Shown one piece after another: positions 8,095 through 17,083 of a stretch of DNA of 34,080 nucleotides. A program made the translations under genes and the position numbers. A model generated the notes under the pieces. It did no database searches and was not told the DNA's origin. It worked only from the letters and a program-made list of their open reading frames with translations. The first letter of the stretch is position 1. Each line of letters starts with the position of its first letter. The stretch is from a virus. The stretch spans positions 1 through 34,080 of IMG/VR virus record IMGVR_UViG_3300042731_006565; one strand, 5' to 3'.

Positions 8095-10410
8095 GTGGCC
8101 ACATCAGTCTTTTTTAACGGAAGGGTCATCTCGGTTCCAGGAAGCTACTCTGAGGTGGACGCCTCGGGGCTCGAAACGGTTGGGCTAGGTGCGGCAGGCA
8201 TTGTAGCTCTGGTCGGCACTGTTGAAGGCGGTCGACCGGTTTCCGATATCGAGGAGGTCAAAGATTTTATTCGGGTGAAAAAACCTGAACAGGCCAACAC
8301 GTTTTTCCGGAGTGGCGATATCAAAGAGGCCATTCCGATGTTGTTCGCCCCAGGCAAAGACCCGAATATCTTGGGCGGTGCGGTCGAAGTAGTGGTGATG
8401 AAGACCAATCCTGCGACAAAAAGCACAGGCGCCTTTTCCAATGCGCAAGGGCCAGCGTTGGAGGTGGAAAGCCTCGATTATGGCGCTTTCACGGAACAGA
8501 TCAACGTCAGCATTGCAGATGGCACCACCCAAGGGAAGCTGCTGACCATCATCTTTGAAGACCAGATCGAATCGGTGGACGACCTAGGAGGTGACGACTT
8601 CTTCAATTTGAAATACGTCAAGCCTACAAACGGTTGGGACACCATGACCGCAGAGGTGTTGGCCGGTGGTATCGTCCAGACCAACGCTACACGGGATGTG
8701 GGTGGTCTTGACGGTGACGTAGGCACCCCAGCCGGAGCGGTGGCGGTTGATGTTGTCAGCACCAGTGGTGCTGACATAGGTCAGGTGGTGACGGTCTACG
8801 GTCTAGATGGGTCAGGTGATCCACAAAAAGAAACCTTCGTGCTCAACGGCACCACGGCTCAGGTCGGTTCTCAGATCTGGGGGGCTGGGGACGTGCTCGG
8901 CGTGAAGGTGGATGGTACGATTGCGGGCACGGTGACCGTGGAGCCTACAGGCGGTGGCGCGGCAATCTTCAGCCTGGCGCCAGCCGCAGACCCGGTCAAA
9001 GGCTTGGTGCGTGGTGTGGCCATGTTTGGCGCCAGCGTGGTCAGTTTGGTGGCCGATGGGGCAACCGTCAAAGACGTGATCCTGGTGGGCACCAATTTGT
9101 CTGGCGCCCAGATTCTGGAAAAGGTGACGCTGACGGGCGCGGTCGGGGTGGACAGCACGGGGGTCTTCGCCACTATTACGGCCATCGTGCTCGGGGATGT
9201 CGAGGCGGCGCGGACCATCACAGCATCCGCAACGGCGGTAAAGCCCACCCCAGCCGTCCACAACACGATCGTGAAAGTTCGAGACTACTATAACGCGCGG
9301 CAGGTGATCCAAGGCGTTACGGTCTACGGCTTCGTTTTCACGCTCGTGACCGGAAAAACCAGCTTTGATCCGGCAAATCTGGATGTCACGGTGAGCGCGG
9401 TGAATTGCCTTAGCCCAGCAGATCCAGGATTTAAGGCGGATTTGTGGGCCATGGTAGATTGGATCAATCAAAATAGCGTGCTTATGTCGGCCACAGCAGT
9501 GAGCGGCGCAAGTGGGGGAGCTGTCGACAATACGGCGGCTCCGGTCTTTTTGACTGGGGGTACAGAGGGGACAGCCCAATTTTTGGATTACCAGACGGCG
9601 CTCAATCTGCTCAAAAAGACGCGCGTGAACAGCATTGTGGTGCTCACGGGTGATCCAGCGGTTCACGCGGCCCTAGACGCGCACTGCGCGTACATGGGCG
9701 GGATCGGGCGCAGCGAACGTGATGGCTTCGTTGGGTTGCTCAACGCGGGTTTAACGGACGTCCCCACCAAGGACGAGGCCAAATCCCAGATTGTGGACCT
9801 CAACACGAGGCATATCCGAGCCTTCGCCCAGGCGATTGAGCGGTTCAACACGGTGGGCGAGCGACAAGAATTTTTGCCACCCTTCCACGCGTGCATTGCT
9901 GCGGGTATGCAGGCGGGCTCAGCGGTCGGTGAAAGCCTGACCTACAAATTTGCCAACGTTGTTGGGTTCCGGCAGCACAACACGTGGAATCCCACGGATG
10001 ACGCCGAGGAGATGATTCAGGCGGGTCTGATGTTCATGGAGGACGTCGAGGGAGTAGGTCGGCGTTTTGTTCGAAATATCACCACCCACTTGTCCAGCAA
10101 CAACATTGCCTACATCGAAGGGAGTGTAAACGAAGCGGTCAACTTCGCCACATTCAATTTCCGCACCAACATGGAATTTGCGGTGGGCCGGAAGGGCTTT
10201 GCGGGTACCATCACGGCGACGCAGGGTATTGCCATCGGGACGTTGGGGCTCTTGGTGGATGCGCAGGTTCTGACCACGTGGCGAAGTTTACAAATTGAGT
10301 TAATTGTTGATGTTATGGAAATTGGTGTTGAGATCGCCCCTGTGATTCCTATAAATTTCGTAAAATCAACAATTCACCTTGTAACGGTGGCACAAACAGC
10401 GGCAGCATAA
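8095..10410 (+). CDS. Contractile tail sheath protein
   Basis: This encodes 771 residues from GTG 8095, 7 bases after a strong CTAGGAGG site. The sheath is the outer tail tube that shortens to drive the inner tube into the cell. The N-terminal part (about 1-200) has the sheath-type phrase YSEVDASGLETVGLGAAGIVAL. The C-terminal third has the conserved region DAEEMIQAGLMFMEDVEGVG, then RNITTHLSSNN, EAVNFATFNFRTNMEFAVGRKG. Between about residues 202 and 395 lies a Gly/Val/Thr-rich beta domain, presumably an inserted surface domain. The tube gene follows 24 bases later. The identification as sheath is firm; the domain boundaries are estimated. Confidence 0.88.
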   Translation: MATSVFFNGRVISVPGSYSEVDASGLETVGLGAAGIVALVGTVEGGRPVSDIEEVKDFIRVKKPEQANTFFRSGDIKEAIPMLFAPGKDPNILGGAVEVVVMKTNPATKSTGAFSNAQGPALEVESLDYGAFTEQINVSIADGTTQGKLLTIIFEDQIESVDDLGGDDFFNLKYVKPTNGWDTMTAEVLAGGIVQTNATRDVGGLDGDVGTPAGAVAVDVVSTSGADIGQVVTVYGLDGSGDPQKETFVLNGTTAQVGSQIWGAGDVLGVKVDGTIAGTVTVEPTGGGAAIFSLAPAADPVKGLVRGVAMFGASVVSLVADGATVKDVILVGTNLSGAQILEKVTLTGAVGVDSTGVFATITAIVLGDVEAARTITASATAVKPTPAVHNTIVKVRDYYNARQVIQGVTVYGFVFTLVTGKTSFDPANLDVTVSAVNCLSPADPGFKADLWAMVDWINQNSVLMSATAVSGASGGAVDNTAAPVFLTGGTEGTAQFLDYQTALNLLKKTRVNSIVVLTGDPAVHAALDAHCAYMGGIGRSERDGFVGLLNAGLTDVPTKDEAKSQIVDLNTRHIRAFAQAIERFNTVGERQEFLPPFHACIAAGMQAGSAVGESLTYKFANVVGFRQHNTWNPTDDAEEMIQAGLMFMEDVEGVGRRFVRNITTHLSSNNIAYIEGSVNEAVNFATFNFRTNMEFAVGRKGFAGTITATQGIAIGTLGLLVDAQVLTTWRSLQIELIVDVMEIGVEIAPVIPINFVKSTIHLVTVAQTAAA

Positions 10411-10434
10411 AAAGCCGATAGCAGGAGAACGCAA

Positions 10435-10881
10435 GTGGCTGAAAAAGGAAGACTTTTTACTGGCGCTCGGGCGCGCTTCAGCATCAACGGCGTGAAGGTC
10501 GGCTATGCCCGCAACGTGGCCGTGACAGAGGAGATCCAATACGATCCGGTTGAAATTCTGGATAACATCGAGGTCGAAGAATACGTGCCGGTCGCCTATC
10601 GGGTGACCTTCACAGCATCGCAATTTCGGATCATCGGCGAAACGGTCAAATCGTTGGGCTACTTCCCGAACGTCGGCCAAAACGTCGAAGAGCATCTGGA
10701 AAACATTTTGATCAGCGGCGATTTGACGGCGACCGTCGAGGACACGAAGACCGGAAAGTTGTTCGCGACTTTGGAGCAAGTCAAGGTCGCTTCGCACAAC
10801 TGGACCATCGATGCGCGCGGTGTGGTCGGGGAGGACCTAACGTTCGTCGCAATTCGCGTCAAAGACGAATCCGAGATTTGA
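10435..10881 (+). CDS. Tail tube protein
   Basis: This encodes 148 residues from GTG 10435 behind AGGAGAAC. It forms the inner tube through which DNA passes. The sequence is a short beta-rich fold (GARARFSINGVKVGYARNV, PVEILDNIEVEEYVPVAYRV, WTIDARGVVGEDLTFVAIRV) of the size and pattern of T4 gp19/phage-tube family proteins. Its position directly after the sheath gene supports the call. It is followed by a noncoding interval with hairpins and a terminator, which would allow tube mRNA to accumulate separately from the chaperone and tape measure. Confidence 0.85.
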   Translation: MAEKGRLFTGARARFSINGVKVGYARNVAVTEEIQYDPVEILDNIEVEEYVPVAYRVTFTASQFRIIGETVKSLGYFPNVGQNVEEHLENILISGDLTATVEDTKTGKLFATLEQVKVASHNWTIDARGVVGEDLTFVAIRVKDESEI

Positions 10882-10886
10882 AAAGT

Positions 10887-10915
10887 TTGACCTCTGATCT
10901 TTCTGAATGTATCTA
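10887..10915 (+). promoter_or_regulatory. Promoter-like site after tube gene
   Basis: TTGACC (10887-10892) and TATCTA (10910-10915) are separated by 17 bases, a sigma-70-like arrangement. Overlapping it, TATACCTAG (10914-10922) shares the -10 half of the repeated element at 27,770 and 29,693. It could drive the chaperone/tape-measure genes or a short RNA. This is sequence resemblance only. Confidence 0.35.
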
Positions 10916-10945
10916 TACCTAGACGATTCCATCCATCCAATCTGC

Positions 10946-10989
10946 GTGCGTACAGCGCACTGCCCGGGAAGCGATGGGGCTTCCCGGGC
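10946..10989 (+). other. Tandem hairpins after tube gene
   Basis: A 5-bp stem (GTGCG/CGCAC, loop TACAG, 10946-10960) is followed one base later by a perfect 11-bp stem (10962-10972 with 10979-10989) that closes the loop GATGGG. A run of five T follows about 10 bases further on. It may be an mRNA 3' end, a processing site, or part of a small RNA running to the terminator at 11,136. The loop sequence matches that of the hairpin at 26,555. Confidence 0.6.
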
Positions 10990-11100
10990 CGGGCATTGCA
11001 TTTTTCTTCGCGTTTCGGCTATCACGGTCACCGCAGGTGTTTGGCAGCTTATGATCTAGGTGGTCTGGATCAGACGTTGCCGGCGCCACACTCCGTTTGG

Positions 11101-11136
11101 CTGGGGGCCTGAACCACCATGCCCCCAGTCTTTTTT
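11101..11136 (+). terminator. Intrinsic terminator upstream of chaperone genes
   Basis: An 8-bp GC-rich stem (CTGGGGGC 11101-11108, GCCCCCAG 11121-11128) with a 12-base loop is followed by TCTTTTTT. This is the strongest classical rho-independent terminator in the window. It closes the sheath-tube transcription unit. Confidence 0.8.
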
Positions 11137-11201
11137 CAGCCCGTGACTACCTCACCAGTTGTCTGCCATGGTGAAGCTCAACCTTGAACAGGAGAGCGAA
11201 C

Positions 11202-11696
11202 GTGGTGGAAAGCATTGAAGACCGGTTAACGCCGAAGCATTTGATTCTGGAAGCTCCGTCAGATGAGGAGCTCAAGGAGCAAGTGGCCAAGGCGGCCCTT
11301 CCAGAAAAACCCGAGGTAGATCCAGACAAACCGGATCCCAGGGGCGAGAAGCGGTACACGTTCCAGATTGAGTACAAAGACGCACGTGGAAAAGTCTGGA
11401 AAGGCCAGTTCAGCAACAAAATTCTGAGCATCCACGAACGGCAACAGGTTGGCGTCATGCGCTCCATGTTGAGCGGTGGGCAACCTCTCCCCAGTCTGGA
11501 TGCGATGACGATGGAGCTGAACCTGATGGTGGCCCATATGGCGTACAGCCTGACAGAGAAACCGGACTGGGCGAGCAACCTGAGAAGTCTGGAGGATCCG
11601 GGCGTGCTTCAAGCGATCTACACGGAGGTGGACTCGCACGAGTCATATTTTCTCGGATGGGGAGCGCCTCAAAGCTCGGGCGAAGAAAGCGCTTGA
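11202..11696 (+). CDS. Tail assembly chaperone, first frame
   Basis: This encodes 164 residues from GTG 11202 (a GTG at 11205 also fits), seven bases after CAGGAGAG. A TTG at 11184 lies in front of the ribosome site and was rejected. It is a charged protein with a proline/lysine-rich segment (PEKPEVDPDKPDPRG), a beta portion (RYTFQIEYKDARGKVWKGQF) and a helical C-terminal half. Genes in this place, between tube and tape measure, normally encode the chaperone that coats the tape measure, made in a short and a frameshifted long form. It ends in a tail (GWGAPQSSGEESA) that looks unstructured compared with the sequence encoded by the +1 frame over the same DNA. Confidence 0.72.
   Translation: MVESIEDRLTPKHLILEAPSDEELKEQVAKAALPEKPEVDPDKPDPRGEKRYTFQIEYKDARGKVWKGQFSNKILSIHERQQVGVMRSMLSGGQPLPSLDAMTMELNLMVAHMAYSLTEKPDWASNLRSLEDPGVLQAIYTEVDSHESYFLGWGAPQSSGEESA
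11643..11658 (+). other. Candidate +1 programmed frameshift site
   Basis: Frame 0 reads TCA TAT TTT CTC GGA TGG. Skipping the C at 11652 gives TTT TCG GAT GGG GAG and enters the long open +1 frame. The frame-0 product stops at 11696. The site lies in the overlap where tail chaperone frameshifts normally occur, although most characterised ones are -1. A shift elsewhere in 11584-11694, or -2, is formally possible. Confidence 0.45.
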
Positions 11697-12012
11697 TGAC
11701 GGGTTGGTGCAAATCAAGCGGTGGTGGGTCGAACGTTACAAGCTACCGCCAAACCATGAGCTTTTCTTGAACATGAGCTTGGCCGAGCACACGCAAGAAA
11801 TGTACGAGGATTTGATGTTCCGGCGTGACGAGATCGAACGAAGTCTGGAAGAAGGAGCTGGTGACAAACAAGCGTTGATGCGACAATTTGCTGCCATCAA
11901 CAAAGTGATCGAAGGCACGGACGAATCAGAAGATGATCTCTTTGACCAATGGGAGCGTGACCTAGAAGAGGGTCGGATTCCAGATTTGGACGCGATGCCC
12001 GGGGGTGACTGA
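11653..12012 (+). CDS. Tail assembly chaperone extension, +1 frame
   Basis: The +1 frame is open from 11584 to 12012. From about 11653 it reads as a plausible helical protein (DGERLKARAKKALDDG, then QIKRWWVERYKLPPNHELF). This continues into an acidic helical domain (LMFRRDEIERSLEEG, ESEDDLFDQWERDLEEG). The only independent starts, TTG 11704 and GTG 11707, lack a good ribosome site and would cut the amphipathic helix in two. The best reading is that ribosomes shift +1 near TTT-C at 11649-11652, giving a fusion of about 269 residues. Its stop overlaps the tape measure start by one base. The role as the tape-measure-binding half is inferred from the common gpG/gpGT arrangement. Confidence 0.68.
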   Translation, partial: SDGERLKARAKKALDDGLVQIKRWWVERYKLPPNHELFLNMSLAEHTQEMYEDLMFRRDEIERSLEEGAGDKQALMRQFAAINKVIEGTDESEDDLFDQWERDLEEGRIPDLDAMPGGD

Positions 12013-14195
12013 TGCCGCGCGAAGTACGGACAGACCTACTGCTATCGATGAAAACCCAGGGCATGGCCCAGGGGCAGCAAGAGACTGCTCGGGTCGCCCG
12101 AGAAGCACAAAAAGCCATTGATGCGCAGGTAAAGGGATTCGCGACTTCTGGAAAGTCGATGCAGGCGGTCGAGAAAGAGATCGGACGTCTGGAAGAGACT
12201 CTTCAAGGTCTGGCCGTACGTCAGGCGGCAATCAACCGGGAAATGGAGAAGGTCGGCGATACAGGGACCAAGGAATACAAGGCCCTATCGCGAGAGCTGA
12301 AGCAAGTCCGGCAAGAAGCTGGACAGGTAACCGGCGCGATTTCGAGTCTGGATCGTGCCTTCCTGAAGGCCAAGGCGTCTCGCCAAGGTTTCGCTCAGGG
12401 CCTCATGCAGGGTTTCGCCCCAGGCGTGGCAGGCTACCTTCAGCGTGGCCCGGGCATGCGCCAGCAAATGATGGGAGCGGCTATTGGCGGATTTGCCCGT
12501 AGGGGGTTAGGGGCCGTGGGGGGCGGCTTACGGGCGGCCGGGACCTCGTTGACTGGGGGAATGTTCGCAGGTGCTCAAGGTGTAGCGCAAGGTTTGGGCG
12601 CCATGCCGCTGGTGGGGGGCATTTTGGGTCCTGCGGCGTCTCGCGCATTAGCGCAGGCTCAGCAACGGATGCAGGCGCAACAGGTCGAGCTCCAGACCAT
12701 GCCCTTTGTGGGAGGTATCGGGCTGCGTGGTGAGGCGGCGCGCGCGGGTGCGCGGGCGCGAGGAACCATTTCCGATCAGGAAATCGCGGGTCGAGTTGCG
12801 CAGGCGGGAACCCTTGGACGGCTTCTGCCTTCCGAGGAGAATTTCGCCCGGGCGAGGAAGGAGATCCAAGCTCAGCGGGGCGCGCGTAGGGAGCAATTGC
12901 GTCCCTTCATGGCCGGCAAGATGGGCGGCCCGGTCTTTGGCATGCGGGAAGCAGGGGAACGCCTTGCTGGGGGGCAAGAAGACGAGGGCGCAATAGAACT
13001 ACGAGCGATGGATCTGGCCGGTAAAGAAGCTGAAGAGAGAGTGCAGCGCGGTTTGCAACGTGAACGTGCAAGCCGTGGTCAACGAGCTCGGCGACGCGTC
13101 ATGGGCCGGTTAGAGCTTGGGATGGGTACTCAATTCGGCATGGACATCAATGCCGAACGCCAATTTCGGGCTCAGGTGCAGCAGGTCGGCGGGGGTTACG
13201 GGGATACCGCACAAGAAGTCAGCATGTCGCGTACCGCTATGGCGGCGCAAACGGCGTTCGGGATAGGCGGCGACATTTCTGGAGCTTTCCTCCAGGCGGG
13301 GCGTCGTGGGGGTCTTGTAGGCGCCGAGGGCGGCGCTTCGCGCATGCTTACGGATTCACTTGCGGATGCCATGAAAATGGGTCTGGAAGGGTCTGAGGTC
13401 ACCGATTACTTGCAGCAGATGGCAGCGGGGATCAGTTCCTGGAAAACGACAGGGATCCCATTCAACAAGCAATCCATGGCCGATATCGCGGGGACGCTGG
13501 GCACCATGGGAATGGGCGGCGTGCGCGGGATGGCGGTGGCTGGGGGAGTTTCCAGAGCGGCCGAGCAGCTTTCCAGAACTGGCCCGCAATCGGTGGGCCA
13601 GTTGATGATGCTCCAGACATTGGGCGGAATGACTCCCGGCAAGAGCGGGATGGAGGCGATGGAAGAAGCGCTCATCAAGCTCGAAGAGAAGCAGTTCAAG
13701 GGTGAGGATTTCAAATTGCTCATGGAACGGCTGACCACGGCCGGGGGAGGTGGCGCCGAAGGGCGGCGCGTAGCTTACGGCGTGTTGAGCAACATGGGGA
13801 TCAATATCACCCGGGGCGAGTTGAAACGTCTGGATGAGGGTGTGCCGATCCAAACCTGGGAGCAAGAACGCGAACGCCGCATGCAGGGAGAAAAATTGGC
13901 CGGAAAGGTGGCACGTGATCCACAGGCGTTGATTAAGGCGGCTGCGGACGCGGTCCCGAATGCTCTGAAAGAACAAGCGCGGCTGACCAACCGACAGATC
14001 GCCAACGGCGCAAAACTCATCGACTCAATGTCGCAGTTGGAAGCTGTCGCTCAGAAGATGACCGAGCTGATGACTGAGCTACTTGCTCCGGTATTCAAGA
14101 AATTGGGCGTGGTGACTGAAGACCTTTCTGGGAATATCGCGGGCATGCAGGCGCAAGCCAAGAATTGGGTAGAATCAATCGAAACGGGGCCGTAA
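12012..14195 (+). CDS. Tape measure protein
   Basis: This encodes 727 residues; its ATG overlaps the previous stop by one base. The N-terminal 110 residues are coiled coil (EKEIGRLEETLQGLAVRQAA, KALSRELKQVRQEAGQV). Gly/Ala/Met-rich stretches follow (GAAIGGFARRGLGAVGGGLR and VQQVGGGYGD regions), then more helices, with a C-terminal coiled coil (SQLEAVAQKMTELMTELLAPVF). No lysozyme or peptidase domain is evident. It sits in the canonical place after the chaperones and before the hub. The tape measure sets tail length; at about 1.5 Angstrom per residue this would suggest a tail of about 110 nm, a rough estimate. Confidence 0.82.
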   Translation: MPREVRTDLLLSMKTQGMAQGQQETARVAREAQKAIDAQVKGFATSGKSMQAVEKEIGRLEETLQGLAVRQAAINREMEKVGDTGTKEYKALSRELKQVRQEAGQVTGAISSLDRAFLKAKASRQGFAQGLMQGFAPGVAGYLQRGPGMRQQMMGAAIGGFARRGLGAVGGGLRAAGTSLTGGMFAGAQGVAQGLGAMPLVGGILGPAASRALAQAQQRMQAQQVELQTMPFVGGIGLRGEAARAGARARGTISDQEIAGRVAQAGTLGRLLPSEENFARARKEIQAQRGARREQLRPFMAGKMGGPVFGMREAGERLAGGQEDEGAIELRAMDLAGKEAEERVQRGLQRERASRGQRARRRVMGRLELGMGTQFGMDINAERQFRAQVQQVGGGYGDTAQEVSMSRTAMAAQTAFGIGGDISGAFLQAGRRGGLVGAEGGASRMLTDSLADAMKMGLEGSEVTDYLQQMAAGISSWKTTGIPFNKQSMADIAGTLGTMGMGGVRGMAVAGGVSRAAEQLSRTGPQSVGQLMMLQTLGGMTPGKSGMEAMEEALIKLEEKQFKGEDFKLLMERLTTAGGGGAEGRRVAYGVLSNMGINITRGELKRLDEGVPIQTWEQERERRMQGEKLAGKVARDPQALIKAAADAVPNALKEQARLTNRQIANGAKLIDSMSQLEAVAQKMTELMTELLAPVFKKLGVVTEDLSGNIAGMQAQAKNWVESIETGP

Positions 14196-15787
14196 TGCCA
14201 GGACGCCAAGACGACTACAGACCTACCCCAGGCTTTCAGGGTTCCGAGACGTCGAGCGTTGAAGTCTGGATTTACAGTCAAGGCGGCGATCGAATCATCT
14301 TGACTCCGAGTAACAGGACGCTGGGATTCCAGAAACATCGGTACGGACCAAGAAGCAATACGGAAACAGCGAATTCCTGTTTGACCGGTGTCAGTACGAC
14401 TAAATCAATAGGTAGCCCGAGCGGTAGTTTCTCATTGACCGCAAAGTCTGCTTTGCCCACGGCTGATTATTTCGATCTTTTTGACCAGATCGTGGATGAC
14501 GATTGGGTGGACATCGTTTTCAAACGGCATGGGCGCAAATGGCACGTGATGCGTGGGCTTGTGGACGAGATACGCCAGGATACGCGGGTTTCTGGAACTG
14601 GGGCCACGGCGATAACCTTCACGATTACGGGAAGGGATTTTGGCAAAGTCTGGGAGCAAACCCCAGTTTGGTTTTCGACACAGGCGGCTGAAAATGTCCA
14701 TGGACATGTAGCGGCACGGGTTTTTACAACTAAGGTTGACCAAGAAGATAGCAACGTTTCCGGGGATTCCCTGATTCTGCGAAGTCCTGCGGCAGCGGTT
14801 CGAGGCTACCTTTTCGGTTTTCTGGAGCAGTTGGAGGGCTTTGGTCGGGCAAACTGGAACCCACCGAAGACGATGCCGAACATAGCAACCGATGACAACG
14901 GGTTTCCAAGCTTCATCAACAGTCTATTCTTCAATCTTGCGGGCTTTAGCGATCTTCCGAAGCGAACGTGTATTGACCCCAATTTCATCATGGCCGGCGG
15001 TACCCTTTGGGATCTTGCAAAGGAATGGTCGGATCCACTGTTCACGGAGTTGTTCGTTGACCTGTTCGTGCAAGGTAGCCAGGCGTTTCAGGGCGTGGAA
15101 GCTCCAATTGATGATACTACGATGACCGTGGTTTTCCGTGATAAGCCTTTTCCGATTGCCAGGGATCCAGAATTCTGGACGGGTTCGAGTGGGAAGGATA
15201 GCTACTGGTTTTCCCTTCCAGAATTTATTATCCCACGGGAAGCTATCGTGGGAAAAAGCATTGGCCGAACGGGGTTGGAAAGGTACAACGCGTTTTTCGT
15301 CAATTCCCCGCTGTATCAAGAAACCCTGGGCGGTAACGCCATCGATATGGTTGCCCCTCTTTGGAATAAGGACGAGATTTTGCGTCATGGTCTACGTCGC
15401 TTTGACGTCAACTCCAAATATGGAGTTCCAGGGACTGACGAGAAAAAGCTGCTAAACCTAGTGGAAGAGCAGCGAGAGATCATCCGTGATTGGTACGTAA
15501 TGAATCCGTATCTCCGAAACGGGACTATAGAGCTTGGTGTGGGTATGCCTGATATCCGCGTAGGCTCGCGGGCTCGCATACCTGGCGCGAAGTCAAAAGA
15601 CCAAGACGAAAGTTATTATATTGAAACGGTGAGCCATAATTGGGCGTTCGGGCCTGGGACGAAGACCAGTCTGGGGGTAACACGTGGCTGGCGCGGAACG
15701 GATGAATCCTATTTGGATGCGCTGGATCAGCTTAATCGTACCTACGAGATAGAACGTACGGCAAGAGCGTCAGAAGCGGGGAGTTGA
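14195..15787 (+). CDS. Baseplate hub protein
   Basis: This encodes 530 residues from ATG 14195, which overlaps the tape measure stop as TAATG. An upstream in-frame TTG (14165) was rejected because it lies inside the tape measure gene. The N-terminal 170 residues are beta-rich (SSVEVWIYSQGGDRIIL, KWHVMRGLVDEIRQD, AITFTITGRDFGKVWEQ). The phrase TITGRDFGKVWEQ is typical of gpD/gp27-type hub proteins. The C-terminal part has another beta domain (TIELGVGMPDIRVGSRARIPG, SYYIETVSHNWAFGPG) with the late strand pattern of hubs. It is followed at once by the spike gene, as expected. The hub forms the ring on which the central spike sits and which connects to the tube. Confidence 0.72.
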   Translation: MPGRQDDYRPTPGFQGSETSSVEVWIYSQGGDRIILTPSNRTLGFQKHRYGPRSNTETANSCLTGVSTTKSIGSPSGSFSLTAKSALPTADYFDLFDQIVDDDWVDIVFKRHGRKWHVMRGLVDEIRQDTRVSGTGATAITFTITGRDFGKVWEQTPVWFSTQAAENVHGHVAARVFTTKVDQEDSNVSGDSLILRSPAAAVRGYLFGFLEQLEGFGRANWNPPKTMPNIATDDNGFPSFINSLFFNLAGFSDLPKRTCIDPNFIMAGGTLWDLAKEWSDPLFTELFVDLFVQGSQAFQGVEAPIDDTTMTVVFRDKPFPIARDPEFWTGSSGKDSYWFSLPEFIIPREAIVGKSIGRTGLERYNAFFVNSPLYQETLGGNAIDMVAPLWNKDEILRHGLRRFDVNSKYGVPGTDEKKLLNLVEEQREIIRDWYVMNPYLRNGTIELGVGMPDIRVGSRARIPGAKSKDQDESYYIETVSHNWAFGPGTKTSLGVTRGWRGTDESYLDALDQLNRTYEIERTARASEAGS

Positions 15788-15794
15788 GGTTATC

Positions 15795-17072
15795 ATGAGT
15801 CAGGCGTTTAAAAGTAGGGTATTGCGCACTGGGACACGGCTTCAATCGGGTATCCCGAAAAAGAATCCGATGCCAAATCCTATTGATGCTACCGGCATGC
15901 TTCTGCGCGGCGTTGTCACGGCAACCTACGTGGTGGATGACGAGAACCATCCGCTTGCCGACAAGACGGACGTGGTACCCACGGCGGTCTATTGCGATGT
16001 GTTGACCTTCGGCCGGCAATGGCGGTTTCTTCCGAGGTGCATCGTAGCTCAAGAGCGTAGCGGTCTTCATTCTGGACATGTCTGGAAACCTCGGGCTTGT
16101 TCAATGACTTTGACCGGTGATCCTGTCGACATGAACGCGGGGACGAATCCCGCAAATCTGGACGGGGATCACGTGTTGGTAGGGTTCATGGATGGCAACT
16201 CGAACCAGCCGGTTATCATGCGGGCGTTGCCTCACCCAGCCGCTGACGTGGGAAACGAGGAGTTTGGCGTTGGTCATCGATTGAAGCTGAAAGTGGCAGA
16301 CGGTGATCCAGACTTTTACAAGCACAATGGCAGCTACTACGGGATCCACAAAAACGGAGATTTCTACATTGATACAACCCACGCGAATGACGGGCAACTA
16401 CTGGATTCAACAGGTGAATGGGGCCACGAACCGGAACCACCAACGGATGGCAAGGGCTCAGTGGTTTGCGAGCTGCCTCAAGATGCACGTTGGACCGTGA
16501 AATTGATGGACATGAGTGACCCGTTGAACCCGGTTCCGGTACTCATCAAAGAAATGACCAAAGACGGGAACGTAGATCTCTACGGCGAAAACTACGTCTA
16601 TGAGATCACCATCAACGATTTGAGTGATCCAGAAAATCCGGTCCCCATCAGTCTGTTCCGGCTAAAGAAGGATTCTTTCGAAGCCGAAATCGTGGACAAA
16701 GCCGTAATGCGTCTGCTCGAAGGCAAATGGGAGGTAGAGCTAGACGATTTGACCAAACGAATTATCGTTACCCCCAGTCTGATCGAGCTCGGAGCAGAAG
16801 GCGCTAGCGATAAAGCGGTTTTACATTCATTGGTTCAAGCTGAATTGGATTCAATCTCAGACGCTATTGCTGGGCTCAAAGATGACATCAATAACCATAC
16901 GCATCCGTTGCCTGAATACATTATACCGTTGATACCGATAAATACGGGACCAGTAAACCCTGCTTCCGATCCTTCGGATGATGGACTCGTGTGCACGACT
17001 CCCCCGCTTCAGTCTCTTACCGAGTATTCCCCAGGTGATACGGCTTCATCATTGGTTACAATCGATTCTTAG
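15795..17072 (+). CDS. Baseplate central spike protein, OB-fold type
   Basis: This encodes 425 residues, seven bases after the hub gene. Around residues 110-150 it has a small beta barrel pattern (NLDGDHVLVGFMDGNSNQPV, then IMRALPHPAA), typical of the OB fold of gpV/gp5 spikes. The middle is beta-rich with short repeats ending in DLYGENYVYEITI and FEAEIVDKAVMRLLEGKWEV, suggesting a trimeric beta helix. A NHTHP motif lies near residue 373; HxH pairs coordinate metal at the tip of several phage spikes and fibres. A 50-residue Pro/Ser-rich tail follows. No lysozyme domain is seen. The spike pierces the outer membrane; that role is inferred from family. Confidence 0.7.
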   Translation: MSQAFKSRVLRTGTRLQSGIPKKNPMPNPIDATGMLLRGVVTATYVVDDENHPLADKTDVVPTAVYCDVLTFGRQWRFLPRCIVAQERSGLHSGHVWKPRACSMTLTGDPVDMNAGTNPANLDGDHVLVGFMDGNSNQPVIMRALPHPAADVGNEEFGVGHRLKLKVADGDPDFYKHNGSYYGIHKNGDFYIDTTHANDGQLLDSTGEWGHEPEPPTDGKGSVVCELPQDARWTVKLMDMSDPLNPVPVLIKEMTKDGNVDLYGENYVYEITINDLSDPENPVPISLFRLKKDSFEAEIVDKAVMRLLEGKWEVELDDLTKRIIVTPSLIELGAEGASDKAVLHSLVQAELDSISDAIAGLKDDINNHTHPLPEYIIPLIPINTGPVNPASDPSDDGLVCTTPPLQSLTEYSPGDTASSLVTIDS

Positions 17073-17083
17073 GGGAAAAGCGT

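Noticed and set aside
8812-9666. 284-codon open frame on the minus strand opposite the sheath
   Set aside because: It is a shadow of the sheath gene. Its composition (His, Arg, Asp runs) is not protein-like, and there is no ribosome site or promoter.
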